The notes beneath the pieces were generated by a model. The model was not told where the DNA came from. It worked only from the letters and a program-made list of their open reading frames with translations, and searched no databases. Shown piece after piece: positions 23,666 to 31,689 of a stretch of DNA of 39,175 nt (positions are counted from its first letter, which is position 1; each line of letters starts with the position of its first letter). The stretch covers positions 1 to 39,175 of the forward strand of contig CAMNRM010000050.1 of the NCBI GenBank assembly GCA_946553025.1, read 5' to 3'. Origin of the DNA: an uncultured Clostridium sp. Its GTDB lineage: Bacteria; Bacillota; Clostridia; Lachnospirales; Lachnospiraceae. The position numbers were made by a program, and so were the translations under genes.

Positions 23666-24943
23666 ATGCAAAGTGAGATAAAACAAAGGGGAGCACAGGG
23701 AGTAGACTGGAAAACCGTTCTGGTCTTTGTATCGATTGCATTCAGTTCACAGTGCGGGGGCGGTTTTGCTTCCGGGTCTACGCCGTGGACCTATTTCTTT
23801 AGGAATACAGGGTTTTATGGGATGCTTCCTGTGGTGACGCAGCCCTATTTCTGTCTGTTTATGCCGTTTGTTGTTGCGGCGATTAACTGTTTTATTATTT
23901 ACTTTTTTATGAAATTTGCCATGGACTTTAAGGTATTTGACTACAGCAGCTTCCTGCTCAAATACGGTTCCCGGTTTTGCGGCGGAATCTTTGCAAGGCC
24001 GATGCAGGTGGTGTATGAACTGAACTTTAACTGGCTGCTGATCGTGTGCATGGCGCTTGCCTATTCCACCTCCGGTTCGGCATTATCCGAGCTTACGGGA
24101 ATCCCCTATCTGATTACCACCTTAATTGTCGGGGCAATTATGTTCCTCTTATGTATGAAGGGCGTGGACTTGGTTCGGAAAAATGCGGTATTTATGAGTG
24201 CCGTGATCTTCTTTGCCCTGATTCTGGTTCATGTGCCCAATATCCTGTATAATGTAGGTGCGGGGAAGCTTTCCGCAGAGATGGCAGTGATGACGAATGA
24301 GATGAACACCGCCGTTGCCTCAGGGGCAGGAAGCTTTATCAAGTACCTTTTGATTGCTGTTATCTGGGCCTATATCTTTTCCGGGCAGAACCTGGCCGGA
24401 TTTGGTGCCTACGTCAACCATGCGCAGCTTTTTGACAATAAAAAGACCCTGCGCTGGGCCGTTATCTTATCGGTCATTGCCAACTGGGCATTCCTTGCCA
24501 TGAACGTAATTAACCTGGCATCCAATTACTCCGCGGTTTATGACGGCTGGGCTAACGGAAAGGCGGTTTATACGATTTTGGTGGTACAGGAGGGAATCGG
24601 AAGCGGTGCGCTGAAAACGGTGATGCTGACCTTTTTGACCATTGCCATCTTTTTTGCCACGATTTCCACGGCGATCAACTATGCGCAGGGCTTTAACGAC
24701 CGTATTTTAAACTGGTATCAGAATAAGATCAAGGAAGATCCAAAGACCTCCGCGGCAAAGAGAAACAAACGAGGGGCTATTTTAACATTTATTTATATCT
24801 GTATTACCTGGGGCGTGTCCCAGGCCGGACTTACCTCTCTGGTGTCCAAAGGACTTACCCTTGCCTCGTATATTACCCTGTTTACCCTGATTATTCCGAC
24901 CATTTTCAACGTGGTTATCGGATGGAAGGACGGGGGAAACTGA
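23666..24943 (+). CDS. YkvI-like (LeuT-fold/APC) membrane transporter
   Basis: The 425-aa product has about ten to eleven hydrophobic segments. The first contains the unwound-helix glycine motif SSQCGGGFASGSTPWTYFF, which resembles the GGGFATGRE signature of the YkvI family and other LeuT-fold transporters. The second broken repeat lies around AVIWAYIFSGQNLAGFGAYV. Substrates of YkvI proteins are not established. In this cluster it is the first gene after the second palindrome and is a candidate uptake system for the acid that the CoA ligase activates. The RBS is GAGGCAGAGG. Confidence 0.7.
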   Translation: MQSEIKQRGAQGVDWKTVLVFVSIAFSSQCGGGFASGSTPWTYFFRNTGFYGMLPVVTQPYFCLFMPFVVAAINCFIIYFFMKFAMDFKVFDYSSFLLKYGSRFCGGIFARPMQVVYELNFNWLLIVCMALAYSTSGSALSELTGIPYLITTLIVGAIMFLLCMKGVDLVRKNAVFMSAVIFFALILVHVPNILYNVGAGKLSAEMAVMTNEMNTAVASGAGSFIKYLLIAVIWAYIFSGQNLAGFGAYVNHAQLFDNKKTLRWAVILSVIANWAFLAMNVINLASNYSAVYDGWANGKAVYTILVVQEGIGSGALKTVMLTFLTIAIFFATISTAINYAQGFNDRILNWYQNKIKEDPKTSAAKRNKRGAILTFIYICITWGVSQAGLTSLVSKGLTLASYITLFTLIIPTIFNVVIGWKDGGN

Positions 24944-24957
24944 CCGGGGAAAGAAAG

Positions 24958-24983
24958 GTTGCTGTGAACGTGTGAACAGTAAC
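24958..24983 (+). repeat. Dispersed 26-bp hairpin repeat, copy 2
   Basis: GTTGCTG, 12-nt loop, CAGTAAC, just after the YkvI-like gene. It matches the element copy (9702-9727, inverted) at 24 of 26 positions. A looser copy sits at 26441-26466 (20 of 26), before the LysR gene. Confidence 0.6.
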
Positions 24984-25050
24984 AAAGAAAGGAAGAATAG
25001 GGCAAAAAAACGGCTATCAGGGACGAAATTTTGGTTTAAAATAGAAAATG

Positions 25051-25078
25051 GTTACAGTGAAGGCTTCTGTGCTGTAAC
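25051..25078 (+). other. Inverted repeat before the GntP-type permease gene
   Basis: GTTACAG (25051-25057) and CTGTAAC (25072-25078) form a 7-bp dyad with a 14-bp spacer, ending 18 bp before ATG 25096. It could be an operator or an RNA stem masking initiation; it differs from the TTGTTA dyads. Confidence 0.4.
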
Positions 25079-25095
25079 AGGAAATGGAGGGAATT

Positions 25096-26397
25096 ATGCT
25101 TAGTACCATTGGATTGATTGTTGCCATTACACTCCTGGTTGTGATGATTATCAAGGGAATTGATATGATTACGGCGACGGTGATTACTGCACTGATTATC
25201 TTAGTTACCAGCGGGCTTGATATTTTTGAAGGATTCTTAACCACGTTTTCCGGCGGTGCCGGCGGTTTTGTGGCTTCGTGGTTTTTGATTTTGGGCATGG
25301 GCGGTGTTTTCGGACAGCTGGTTCTGGAAACGGGCCTTGCAACAAAGGTTGCTAAATATCTGACGGAAAAGTTAGGGGCAAAGATGGTTGGTCTGGTTAT
25401 TTTAATCTGTACCTTCTTTATCACTTTGCTGGGAATTAACGGTTATATTATGGTTTTCGTTTTATATCCGATTGCCGATAACCTGCTCAGAGAAAATAAG
25501 ATGGATCGCCGGGTACTCCCCTTTATGCTTTTGGGCGGCGGTGCCAGCGCAAATGGTTTTATGTACACCCTGGATATCTGTAATGTACTTCCCAACACCT
25601 ATTTAAAGACCTCCCTTGGCTCTGCACCGGGGCTGTCCATTGTGTTTACGGCGATTCTTGCCGTGTGCTATTTTGCTTATTTTAACTATGCACAGAAAAA
25701 GAGCCATGCCCAGAATACCGAAGAAGAACTTTTGGCGATGTACAAGGACAATGCCAGCATTATCCCCGACGAAGAACTCCCGGGAATCGGCATGTCGGTT
25801 CTTCCGTTTATCGTTGTTCTGGCAGCGGTTGTAATTACTTCCGGCTGGGGAACTTCAAACAGTATTTTATTCTCGCTTACCCTGGGAATCCTTTTGGTTA
25901 TTGCCACACAGTTTAAGCATATTAAAAATGTAAAGACTGCCGTTAAGACGGGAAGCAGCTCCGGTTTAAGCTCCATGCTTACCGTAGCCGCCGTTATGGG
26001 TCTTTCCAAGGTCTTAGGCATGGCTCCGGCCTTCCAGAGCCTTCAGGAAGCCGTGCTTGCACTGAATATTCCGGCTTATATTAAGGCTTACTTTGGTACG
26101 GCGGTACTTACCGGACTTACCGGTTCCGCGATTTCCGGCGAAACCATTTTCCTGGAGAGCTTTGGGCAGGCATTTTTGGATATGGGGGTAAATGCACAGG
26201 CCCTGCACAGAATTGTTACCGAATCCGCATTGATTTTAAATAAGCTTCCCAATTCTTCCGTTGCCATCCTGACCATGTCCATCTGCGGATGCAGCTTAAA
26301 GGAAAGCTATAAGCACATCATTATCGGGACGACGATCCCGGCGGCGATTGCAGGTCTGGTTATTGCTTTGATGGCTACGGCGGGGATTATTATTTAA
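25096..26397 (+). CDS. GntP/CitMHS-type organic-acid permease
   Basis: I start at ATG 25096 because TGGAGGG (25085-25091) would otherwise fall inside the gene. The 433-aa product is a polytopic membrane protein with about twelve hydrophobic segments. Features are an amphipathic hairpin around FSGGAGGFVASWFLILGMGG, VFVLYPIADNLLRENK, and late SAISGETIFLESFGQ and LPNSSVAILTM segments typical of the ion-transporter superfamily (GntP, gluconate/citrate-like permeases). It probably imports a carboxylate with protons or sodium. Together with the YkvI-like gene it gives the cluster two transporters, so uptake plus export (substrate/product antiport) is possible. Confidence 0.78.
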   Translation: MLSTIGLIVAITLLVVMIIKGIDMITATVITALIILVTSGLDIFEGFLTTFSGGAGGFVASWFLILGMGGVFGQLVLETGLATKVAKYLTEKLGAKMVGLVILICTFFITLLGINGYIMVFVLYPIADNLLRENKMDRRVLPFMLLGGGASANGFMYTLDICNVLPNTYLKTSLGSAPGLSIVFTAILAVCYFAYFNYAQKKSHAQNTEEELLAMYKDNASIIPDEELPGIGMSVLPFIVVLAAVVITSGWGTSNSILFSLTLGILLVIATQFKHIKNVKTAVKTGSSSGLSSMLTVAAVMGLSKVLGMAPAFQSLQEAVLALNIPAYIKAYFGTAVLTGLTGSAISGETIFLESFGQAFLDMGVNAQALHRIVTESALILNKLPNSSVAILTMSICGCSLKESYKHIIIGTTIPAAIAGLVIALMATAGIII

Positions 26398-26440
26398 CCG
26401 GTTAGGGAAGTCCTGTAAAACTGTCCTGTGAACTTATTGG

Positions 26441-26466
26441 GTTATGGTCAATGTGTGAACAGTAAC
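26441..26466 (+). repeat. Dispersed hairpin repeat, degenerate copy 3
   Basis: Shares TGTGAACAGTAAC with copy 2 and 20 of 26 bases overall, 36 bp before the LysR start. A fourth, weaker match (GTGTGAACGGCAAC) lies at 15140-15153. Confidence 0.45.
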
Positions 26467-26502
26467 CCTATTGGAGAAGGTGAAGAAACTTAGGAGGAAT
26501 TT

Positions 26503-27405
26503 ATGAATTTGTCCCAACTCTATTATTTCCGCAAACTGGCACAGCTTCAGCATTACACGAAGGCGGCAAAAGAACTTTATATTACCCAGCCCAGTTTAAG
26601 CGATTCGATTTCTTCTCTGGAGCAGGAACTTGGTTTATCGCTTTTCCAGAAAGAGGGCAGAAACGTAAAACTGACAAAGTATGGGAAGGAATTTTACGAA
26701 TATGTGGATGCTGCGCTTAATGAGCTGGATAAGGGGATTGCCGTAGCAAAAAGTAAATCCGGGCTGTTGGGCGGTGTAATTGATCTTGGCTGCATTCCGA
26801 CGATTTTAGGCGACTATGTGCCGTCGGTGCTGACACGCTACCGGGAAATCTATCCAAAAGTTTCTTTTAATATTTACCAGGGACATACACTGCGGCTTTT
26901 GGATGAACTGAAAAAAGGAACCTATGATCTGGCTTTTTGTTCAAAAACCGAAGATACAGAGTTAGAATTTATTCCGATTCTGGCCCAGAGGCTGATTCTG
27001 GTGGTGCGTGCGGATCATCCCCTGGCCCAGAAGGAATCGGTGATGCTGGAGGAACTGACCGACTATTCGCTTACCACTTACCGGGAAACCATTCCTATCG
27101 GAAAAATTGTCCGAACCGTTCTTAGAAATAAGGGCGTGGAGGCAAGCTTTTCCTATGATGATGAGATTTCCATCGGCGGTGTGGTGATGGCAACCAACCA
27201 GGCAGCCATTGCCGCGGACACGCCGTATCTGAGCCAGTTTGGTTATATTAAAAAGATTACCATTTCCGATATTCCGGAGGATACGCGCCTGGTGTACATG
27301 GTTTACAGCAAGAAAAACTATATGACGAAGGCAACCGAAGACTTTATGGAGTTTTTAGTGAAACATGCGCGGCAGCTTCCACGGTTTATGATGGAAGAAG
27401 GTTAA
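26503..27405 (+). CDS. LysR-family transcriptional regulator
   Basis: The 300-aa product has a typical N-terminal winged HTH (LSQLYYFRKLAQLQHYTKAA, then ELYITQPSLSDSISSLEQELG, LFQKEGR) and a C-terminal effector domain (VIDLGCIPTILGDYVPSVLTRY, PLAQKESVMLEELTDYSL). LysR proteins bind dyads around promoters and respond to a pathway metabolite. It closes the CoA-ester cluster and is the natural regulator of it. Two matching TTGTTA-N6-TAACAA dyads (15246 and 23619) are candidate targets. TAGGAGG precedes the ATG. Confidence 0.95.
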   Translation: MNLSQLYYFRKLAQLQHYTKAAKELYITQPSLSDSISSLEQELGLSLFQKEGRNVKLTKYGKEFYEYVDAALNELDKGIAVAKSKSGLLGGVIDLGCIPTILGDYVPSVLTRYREIYPKVSFNIYQGHTLRLLDELKKGTYDLAFCSKTEDTELEFIPILAQRLILVVRADHPLAQKESVMLEELTDYSLTTYRETIPIGKIVRTVLRNKGVEASFSYDDEISIGGVVMATNQAAIAADTPYLSQFGYIKKITISDIPEDTRLVYMVYSKKNYMTKATEDFMEFLVKHARQLPRFMMEEG

Positions 27406-27451
27406 GAAAAGCTTTAAAAATGATGAGTTTTAAAAATGATGATGAGGATAC

Positions 27452-27480
27452 TTGACAAACAGCAAAAATCCCGTTAAAAT
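27452..27480 (+). promoter_or_regulatory. Promoter of the pheST operon
   Basis: TTGACA (27452-27457), 17 bp, TAAAAT (27475-27480), directly before the T-box leader. Confidence 0.85.
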
Positions 27481-27489
27481 ATGCTTTAA

Positions 27490-27905
27490 GTTTTGAAAAA
27501 AGCTGTGAAGATGCAAGTAGACCTTTATTGTCTTTCAGAGAGGGAAAGTCGCTGGCTGAAAGCTTTCCTAAGTTCCTGTAAAGGATTGAAATTCCCATCG
27601 GAGCTGCACGGCTGAAATTTTTACGACGAAATGTTCGCGGTATAAAACCCTTACAGAGGGAACAATTTTGCGGAAAATATAGTAGGCTGTGACGGATTGC
27701 ACACGTTATAGGCAGATGAGTGCCTGCAGAGGCAAAACTTCTCTAATAAAAAGCATCTGGTTTGACCGATGAAAACTTTTTGTTCTATGTGCAGAAGGTT
27801 AAGATTTGAGCAGAACGTTAAGATTTGAGAGGTAAGGTTGCAGGAATCAGGGTGGTAACGCGAGAAATTAGCCTCGTCCCTTTGTGTGGGACGGGGCTTT
27901 TGTTT
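27490..27905 (+). promoter_or_regulatory. Phenylalanyl T-box riboswitch with terminator
   Basis: The leader shows the T-box plan: Stem I with AGAGAGGG and GGCTGAAAG, then a probable specifier TTC (27592-27594, a Phe codon) followed shortly by GGAGCTGC. The antiterminator box AGGGTGGTAACGCG is at 27849-27862. The competing terminator pairs GCCTCGTCCC (27871-27880) with GGGACGGGGC (27888-27897) and has a T-tail. Uncharged tRNA-Phe should favour the antiterminator and raise pheST expression. The specifier choice is inferred from position and from the genes downstream. Confidence 0.92.
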
Positions 27906-27934
27906 TATTATTAGGAAGGTTAAGGAGAATGATG

Positions 27935-28954
27935 ATGAAAGATCAACTGGAAAAAATCAAAGCAGAGGCGCTTGCAAAGATAGAAGCGTCCGATGCGCTG
28001 GAAAAACTGAATGAAATCCGTGTAGCCTATCTGGGCAAAAAGGGAGAACTGACCAGCGTATTAAAGAACATGAAAAATGTAGCACCCGAAGAACGCCCCA
28101 AGGTAGGGCAGATGGTCAATGACGCCAGGGCATTAATTGAAGAAAAACTGGAAGCCACAAGGCAGGAACTGGCAAGGCGGGCGAGAGAAGAGCAGATGAA
28201 GCGCGAGGTTATCGACGTTACCCTTCCGGCAAAGAAGAATAAGGTCGGTCACAGCCATCCCAATACCGTTGCCTTAAAAGAGGTGGAGAGAATCTTCGTG
28301 GGCATGGGCTATGAAGTTGTGGAAGGCCCGGAAGTCGAGTACGATTTATATAACTTTGAAAAACTGAATATTCCGGCAAATCACCCGGCAAAGGACGAGC
28401 AGGACACCTTCTATATTAATAAGGAAATCGTCCTGCGCACACAGACCTCCCCGGTACAGGCCAGGGTGATGGAGCAGGGCAAGCTTCCCATCCGCATGAT
28501 TGCTCCCGGGCGTGTATTCCGCTCCGACGAGGTGGACGCCACCCATTCCCCGTCCTTCCATCAGGTTGAAGGTCTGGTGATTGACAAACATATTACCTTT
28601 GCTGACTTAAAAGGAACCTTAGCTGAGTTTGCCAGGGAAATGTTCGGTGAGGAAACCAAGGTAAAGTTCCGCCCCCATCATTTCCCATTTACCGAACCAA
28701 GTGCGGAGGTCGATGTCACCTGCTTTAAGTGCGGCGGAAAAGGCTGCCGCTTCTGCAAAGGCTCCGGCTGGATTGAGATCTTAGGCTGCGGCATGGTGCA
28801 CCCCCACGTTCTGGAAATGTGCGGCATTGACCCGGAAGAATACAGCGGCTTTGCCTTCGGCGTGGGCCTGGAGAGAATCGCTCTGCTGAAATATGAAATT
28901 GACGATATGCGCTTATTATATGAGAATGATATCCGGTTTTTAAAGCAGTTCTAG
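27935..28954 (+). CDS. pheS: Phenylalanine--tRNA ligase alpha subunit
   Basis: The third of three consecutive ATGs (27929, 27932, 27935) has the best spacing to AAGGAG (27922-27927) and gives a 339-aa protein, the usual PheS length. The N-terminal coiled-coil tRNA-binding arm (LEKIKAEALAKIEASDALEK) leads to the class II catalytic core: HPNTVALKEVERIFVGMGYEV (motif 1 region), LRTQTSPVQARVM, RVFRSDEVDATHSPSFHQVEG (motif 2) and GFAFGVGLERIALLKY (motif 3). PheS charges tRNA-Phe as the alpha2-beta2 enzyme with PheT. An open frame reaching upstream to 27884 overlaps the T-box terminator and is not used. Confidence 0.97.
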   Translation: MKDQLEKIKAEALAKIEASDALEKLNEIRVAYLGKKGELTSVLKNMKNVAPEERPKVGQMVNDARALIEEKLEATRQELARRAREEQMKREVIDVTLPAKKNKVGHSHPNTVALKEVERIFVGMGYEVVEGPEVEYDLYNFEKLNIPANHPAKDEQDTFYINKEIVLRTQTSPVQARVMEQGKLPIRMIAPGRVFRSDEVDATHSPSFHQVEGLVIDKHITFADLKGTLAEFAREMFGEETKVKFRPHHFPFTEPSAEVDVTCFKCGGKGCRFCKGSGWIEILGCGMVHPHVLEMCGIDPEEYSGFAFGVGLERIALLKYEIDDMRLLYENDIRFLKQF

Positions 28955-29034
28955 CTAAACCTGTTGGGCCAGCAGATTCGTCAATAGAGAAAATTATTTA
29001 ACCGATTAGTGTAAATATAAATTTGGAGGACATT

Positions 29035-31455
29035 ATGAATACATCATTAGCATGGATTAAAGCATATGTACCGGATTTAAAGGTCAGCGCCCAGGAATAT
29101 GCGGACGCGATGACGCTTTCCGGCACAAAGGTAGAAAATTATGCCTGCCTGGATAAAAACCTGGAAAAAATCGTGGTGGGAGAAATTACAAAGATTGAAC
29201 GCCATCCTGACGCCGATAAGCTGATTGTCTGCCAGGTCAATATCGGCACAGAAACCATTCAGATTGTCACCGGTGCGCCAAATGTCAAAACCGGAGATAA
29301 GGTTCCCGTGGTTTTAGACGGCGGAAAGGTAGCCGGCGGACATGACGGCGGGCCGATGCCGGAGGAGGGAATTAAGATTAAGCGCGGAAAGCTCCGCGGG
29401 ATTGAGTCCTGCGGGATGATGTGCTCGATTGAAGAACTGGGTTCTTCGCGGGAGATGTATCCCGACGCGCCGGAGAGCGGCATTTACATCCTTCCGGCGG
29501 ACAGTGTGCCGGGGGCGGACGCGGTGGAACTTTTAGGGCTTCGGGATGCCGTGCACGAGTATGAAGTCACCTCGAACCGCGTGGACTGCTACAGTGTGGT
29601 CGGCATTGCCAGAGAGGCGGCGGCAACTTTCCATTTGCCGTTTTACCCGCCGCAGATTAAGGAAACGGGGAATGATGAAGATATCAATGATTATTTAAAG
29701 GTGCGGGTGGAAGATACGGATCTGTGTCCGCGCTACTGTGCCAGGGTGGTGAAGAATATTAAGCTGGCACCCTCGCCGGAGTGGATGAAGCGCCGTCTGG
29801 CGGCCTGCGGAATCCGTCCGATTAATAATCTTGTGGATATTACCAACTATGTGATGGAAGAATACGGGCAGCCGATGCACGCTTTTGACTATGATACCCT
29901 TGCCGGTCATGAGATTGTGGTTAAGCGGGCAAAGGACGGCGATGAGTTCCAGACCTTAGACGGGCAGGTAAGAAAGCTTGACCGGGATGTGCTGATGATT
30001 AACGACGGGGAAAAGGAAGTCGGCATTGCCGGAATTATGGGCGGTGAAAACAGCAAGATTACCGATGATGTCAAGACGATGGTGTTCGAGGGTGCCTGCT
30101 TTGACGGGACGAATATCCGGCTTGCGGCAAAGCGTCTGGGACTGCGCACGGATGCCTCGGGTAAGTTTGAGAAGGGACTTGACCCCAATACGGCGGCAGA
30201 GGCGGTGAACCGGGCCTGCCAGCTTGTGGAAGAACTGGGTGCCGGGGAAGTCGTCGGAGGAATAATTGATATTTACCCGGAAAAGAAAGAGGGAAGAAGG
30301 ATTGCCTTTGACGCGGAAAAGATTAACTGTCTTTTGGGGACGGACATTTCCGCGGATGAGATGAAGGAGTATTTTGCAAGGCTGGATCTGGGCTTTGACG
30401 AGGAGGCGCAGGAAGTGATTGTTCCGACCTGGAGGCAGGATCTGGAGCGGATGGCGGATATTGCGGAGGAAGTGGCGAGGTTCTACGGCTACGATAAGAT
30501 TCCCACCACCCTGCCTTCAGGCGAGGCGACGACGGGCAAGCTTTCCTTTAAGCTTCGGGTGGAAGAGATTGCCAGGGAGATTGCCGAGTTTTCAGGATTT
30601 TCCGAGGGGATGACCTATTCCTTTGAAAGCCCCAAGGTATTTGACAAGCTTCTTTTGCCGGAGGATTCACCGCTGCGAAAGACCGTGACGATAATGAATC
30701 CGCTGGGCGAGGATTTCAGTATTATGCGGACAACGCCGTTAAATGGACTGCTGACCTCATTGTCCACCAATTATAATCGCCGGAATAAGAATGTGAAGCT
30801 TTATGAGATGGCAAATATTTACCTGCCTAAAGACCTGCCGCTGAAGGAACTTCCTGACGAGAGGATGCAGTTTACCTTAGGGATGTACGGCGAGGGCGAC
30901 TTCTTTACCATGAAGGGTGTGGTCGAGGAATTTTTTGATAAGATTGGGATGGATAAGAAGGTGCATTATGAGCCGAACTGCGACCGACCGTTTTTGCATC
31001 CGGGGAGGAAGGCCGATATTATCTATAACAAGAAGGTCGTAGGCTATATGGGCGAACTGCACCCGGACTGTGCGGATAATTATAAGATTGGCGAAAAGGT
31101 TTACGTGGCTGTGCTGGATATGCCCCGGATTACGCCGTTTGCAACCTTTGACCGGAAGTACACGGGAATCGCCAAGCACCCGGCAGTGAACCGGGATATC
31201 AGCATGGTGGTTCCGAAAAATATCCTGGTGGGACAGATAGAGGATATGATTATCCAGCGCGGCGGAAAGCTTCTGGAAAGCTGCCAGCTGTTTGATATTT
31301 ACGAGGGAAGCCAGATTGTCGCCGGGTTTAAGTCAGTTGCCTATTCCATTACCTTCAGAGCCAAGGACAGAACGCTTACCGATGAGGACGTCAATGCGGC
31401 AATGAAGAAGATCCTGAACGGACTGCAGGGGATGGGGATTGAACTTCGGGCGTAA
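29035..31455 (+). CDS. pheT: Phenylalanine--tRNA ligase beta subunit
   Basis: Start ATG 29035 follows GGAGG (29024-29028); the in-frame TTG at 29023 lies at the Shine-Dalgarno itself. The 806-aa product has every PheT part: MNTSLAWIKAYVPDL, the tRNA-binding OB domain (VVGEITKIERHPDADKLIVC), the B3/B4 editing domain (DAVHEYEVTSNRVDCYSVVG to RPINNLVDITNYVMEEYGQP), B5, the catalytic-like core and the C-terminal anticodon-binding FDX domain (KHPAVNRDISMVVPKNI to FRAKDRTLTDEDVNAAM). It is 80 bp behind pheS in one operon and under the same T-box. Confidence 0.97.
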   Translation: MNTSLAWIKAYVPDLKVSAQEYADAMTLSGTKVENYACLDKNLEKIVVGEITKIERHPDADKLIVCQVNIGTETIQIVTGAPNVKTGDKVPVVLDGGKVAGGHDGGPMPEEGIKIKRGKLRGIESCGMMCSIEELGSSREMYPDAPESGIYILPADSVPGADAVELLGLRDAVHEYEVTSNRVDCYSVVGIAREAAATFHLPFYPPQIKETGNDEDINDYLKVRVEDTDLCPRYCARVVKNIKLAPSPEWMKRRLAACGIRPINNLVDITNYVMEEYGQPMHAFDYDTLAGHEIVVKRAKDGDEFQTLDGQVRKLDRDVLMINDGEKEVGIAGIMGGENSKITDDVKTMVFEGACFDGTNIRLAAKRLGLRTDASGKFEKGLDPNTAAEAVNRACQLVEELGAGEVVGGIIDIYPEKKEGRRIAFDAEKINCLLGTDISADEMKEYFARLDLGFDEEAQEVIVPTWRQDLERMADIAEEVARFYGYDKIPTTLPSGEATTGKLSFKLRVEEIAREIAEFSGFSEGMTYSFESPKVFDKLLLPEDSPLRKTVTIMNPLGEDFSIMRTTPLNGLLTSLSTNYNRRNKNVKLYEMANIYLPKDLPLKELPDERMQFTLGMYGEGDFFTMKGVVEEFFDKIGMDKKVHYEPNCDRPFLHPGRKADIIYNKKVVGYMGELHPDCADNYKIGEKVYVAVLDMPRITPFATFDRKYTGIAKHPAVNRDISMVVPKNILVGQIEDMIIQRGGKLLESCQLFDIYEGSQIVAGFKSVAYSITFRAKDRTLTDEDVNAAMKKILNGLQGMGIELRA

Positions 31456-31480
31456 GGTTAGAGAAAGTATAAAAGTGAGT

Positions 31481-31514
31481 GCCAGGCGGGGAAGTGTGCT
31501 GCCTGGCCTTTTTT
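31481..31514 (+). terminator. Terminator of the pheST operon
   Basis: GCCAGGC (31481-31487) and GCCTGGC (31501-31507) form the stem; a run of six T follows (31509-31514), 26 bp after the pheT stop. Confidence 0.9.
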
Positions 31515-31591
31515 GAGAGGTCGAAATAGTGGTTGAAGTAATGATTTAGAATATGCGTTGGAATTTTGCGTTGAAATTTGTGAAATACTTA

Positions 31592-31620
31592 TTGTAAAAG
31601 AGGATGAAATTCGTTATACT
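31592..31620 (+). promoter_or_regulatory. Promoter of the second AAA-ATPase/nuclease gene
   Basis: TTGTAA (31592-31597), 17 bp, TATACT (31615-31620). It lies inside a longer open frame that begins at 31558, which argues for the later ATG at 31690. Confidence 0.65.
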
Positions 31621-31689
31621 AGAGTGTGTCTGGACATTGCTATCTGGCAGGTGTGTGTGAAAGCAGAGGGCAGGAGGAGAGGGGGAGGA

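Noticed and set aside
27884-27934. An upstream start for pheS at 27884
   Set aside because: It would begin inside the T-box terminator stem and adds residues foreign to PheS; AAGGAG places the start at the ATG cluster 27929-27937.
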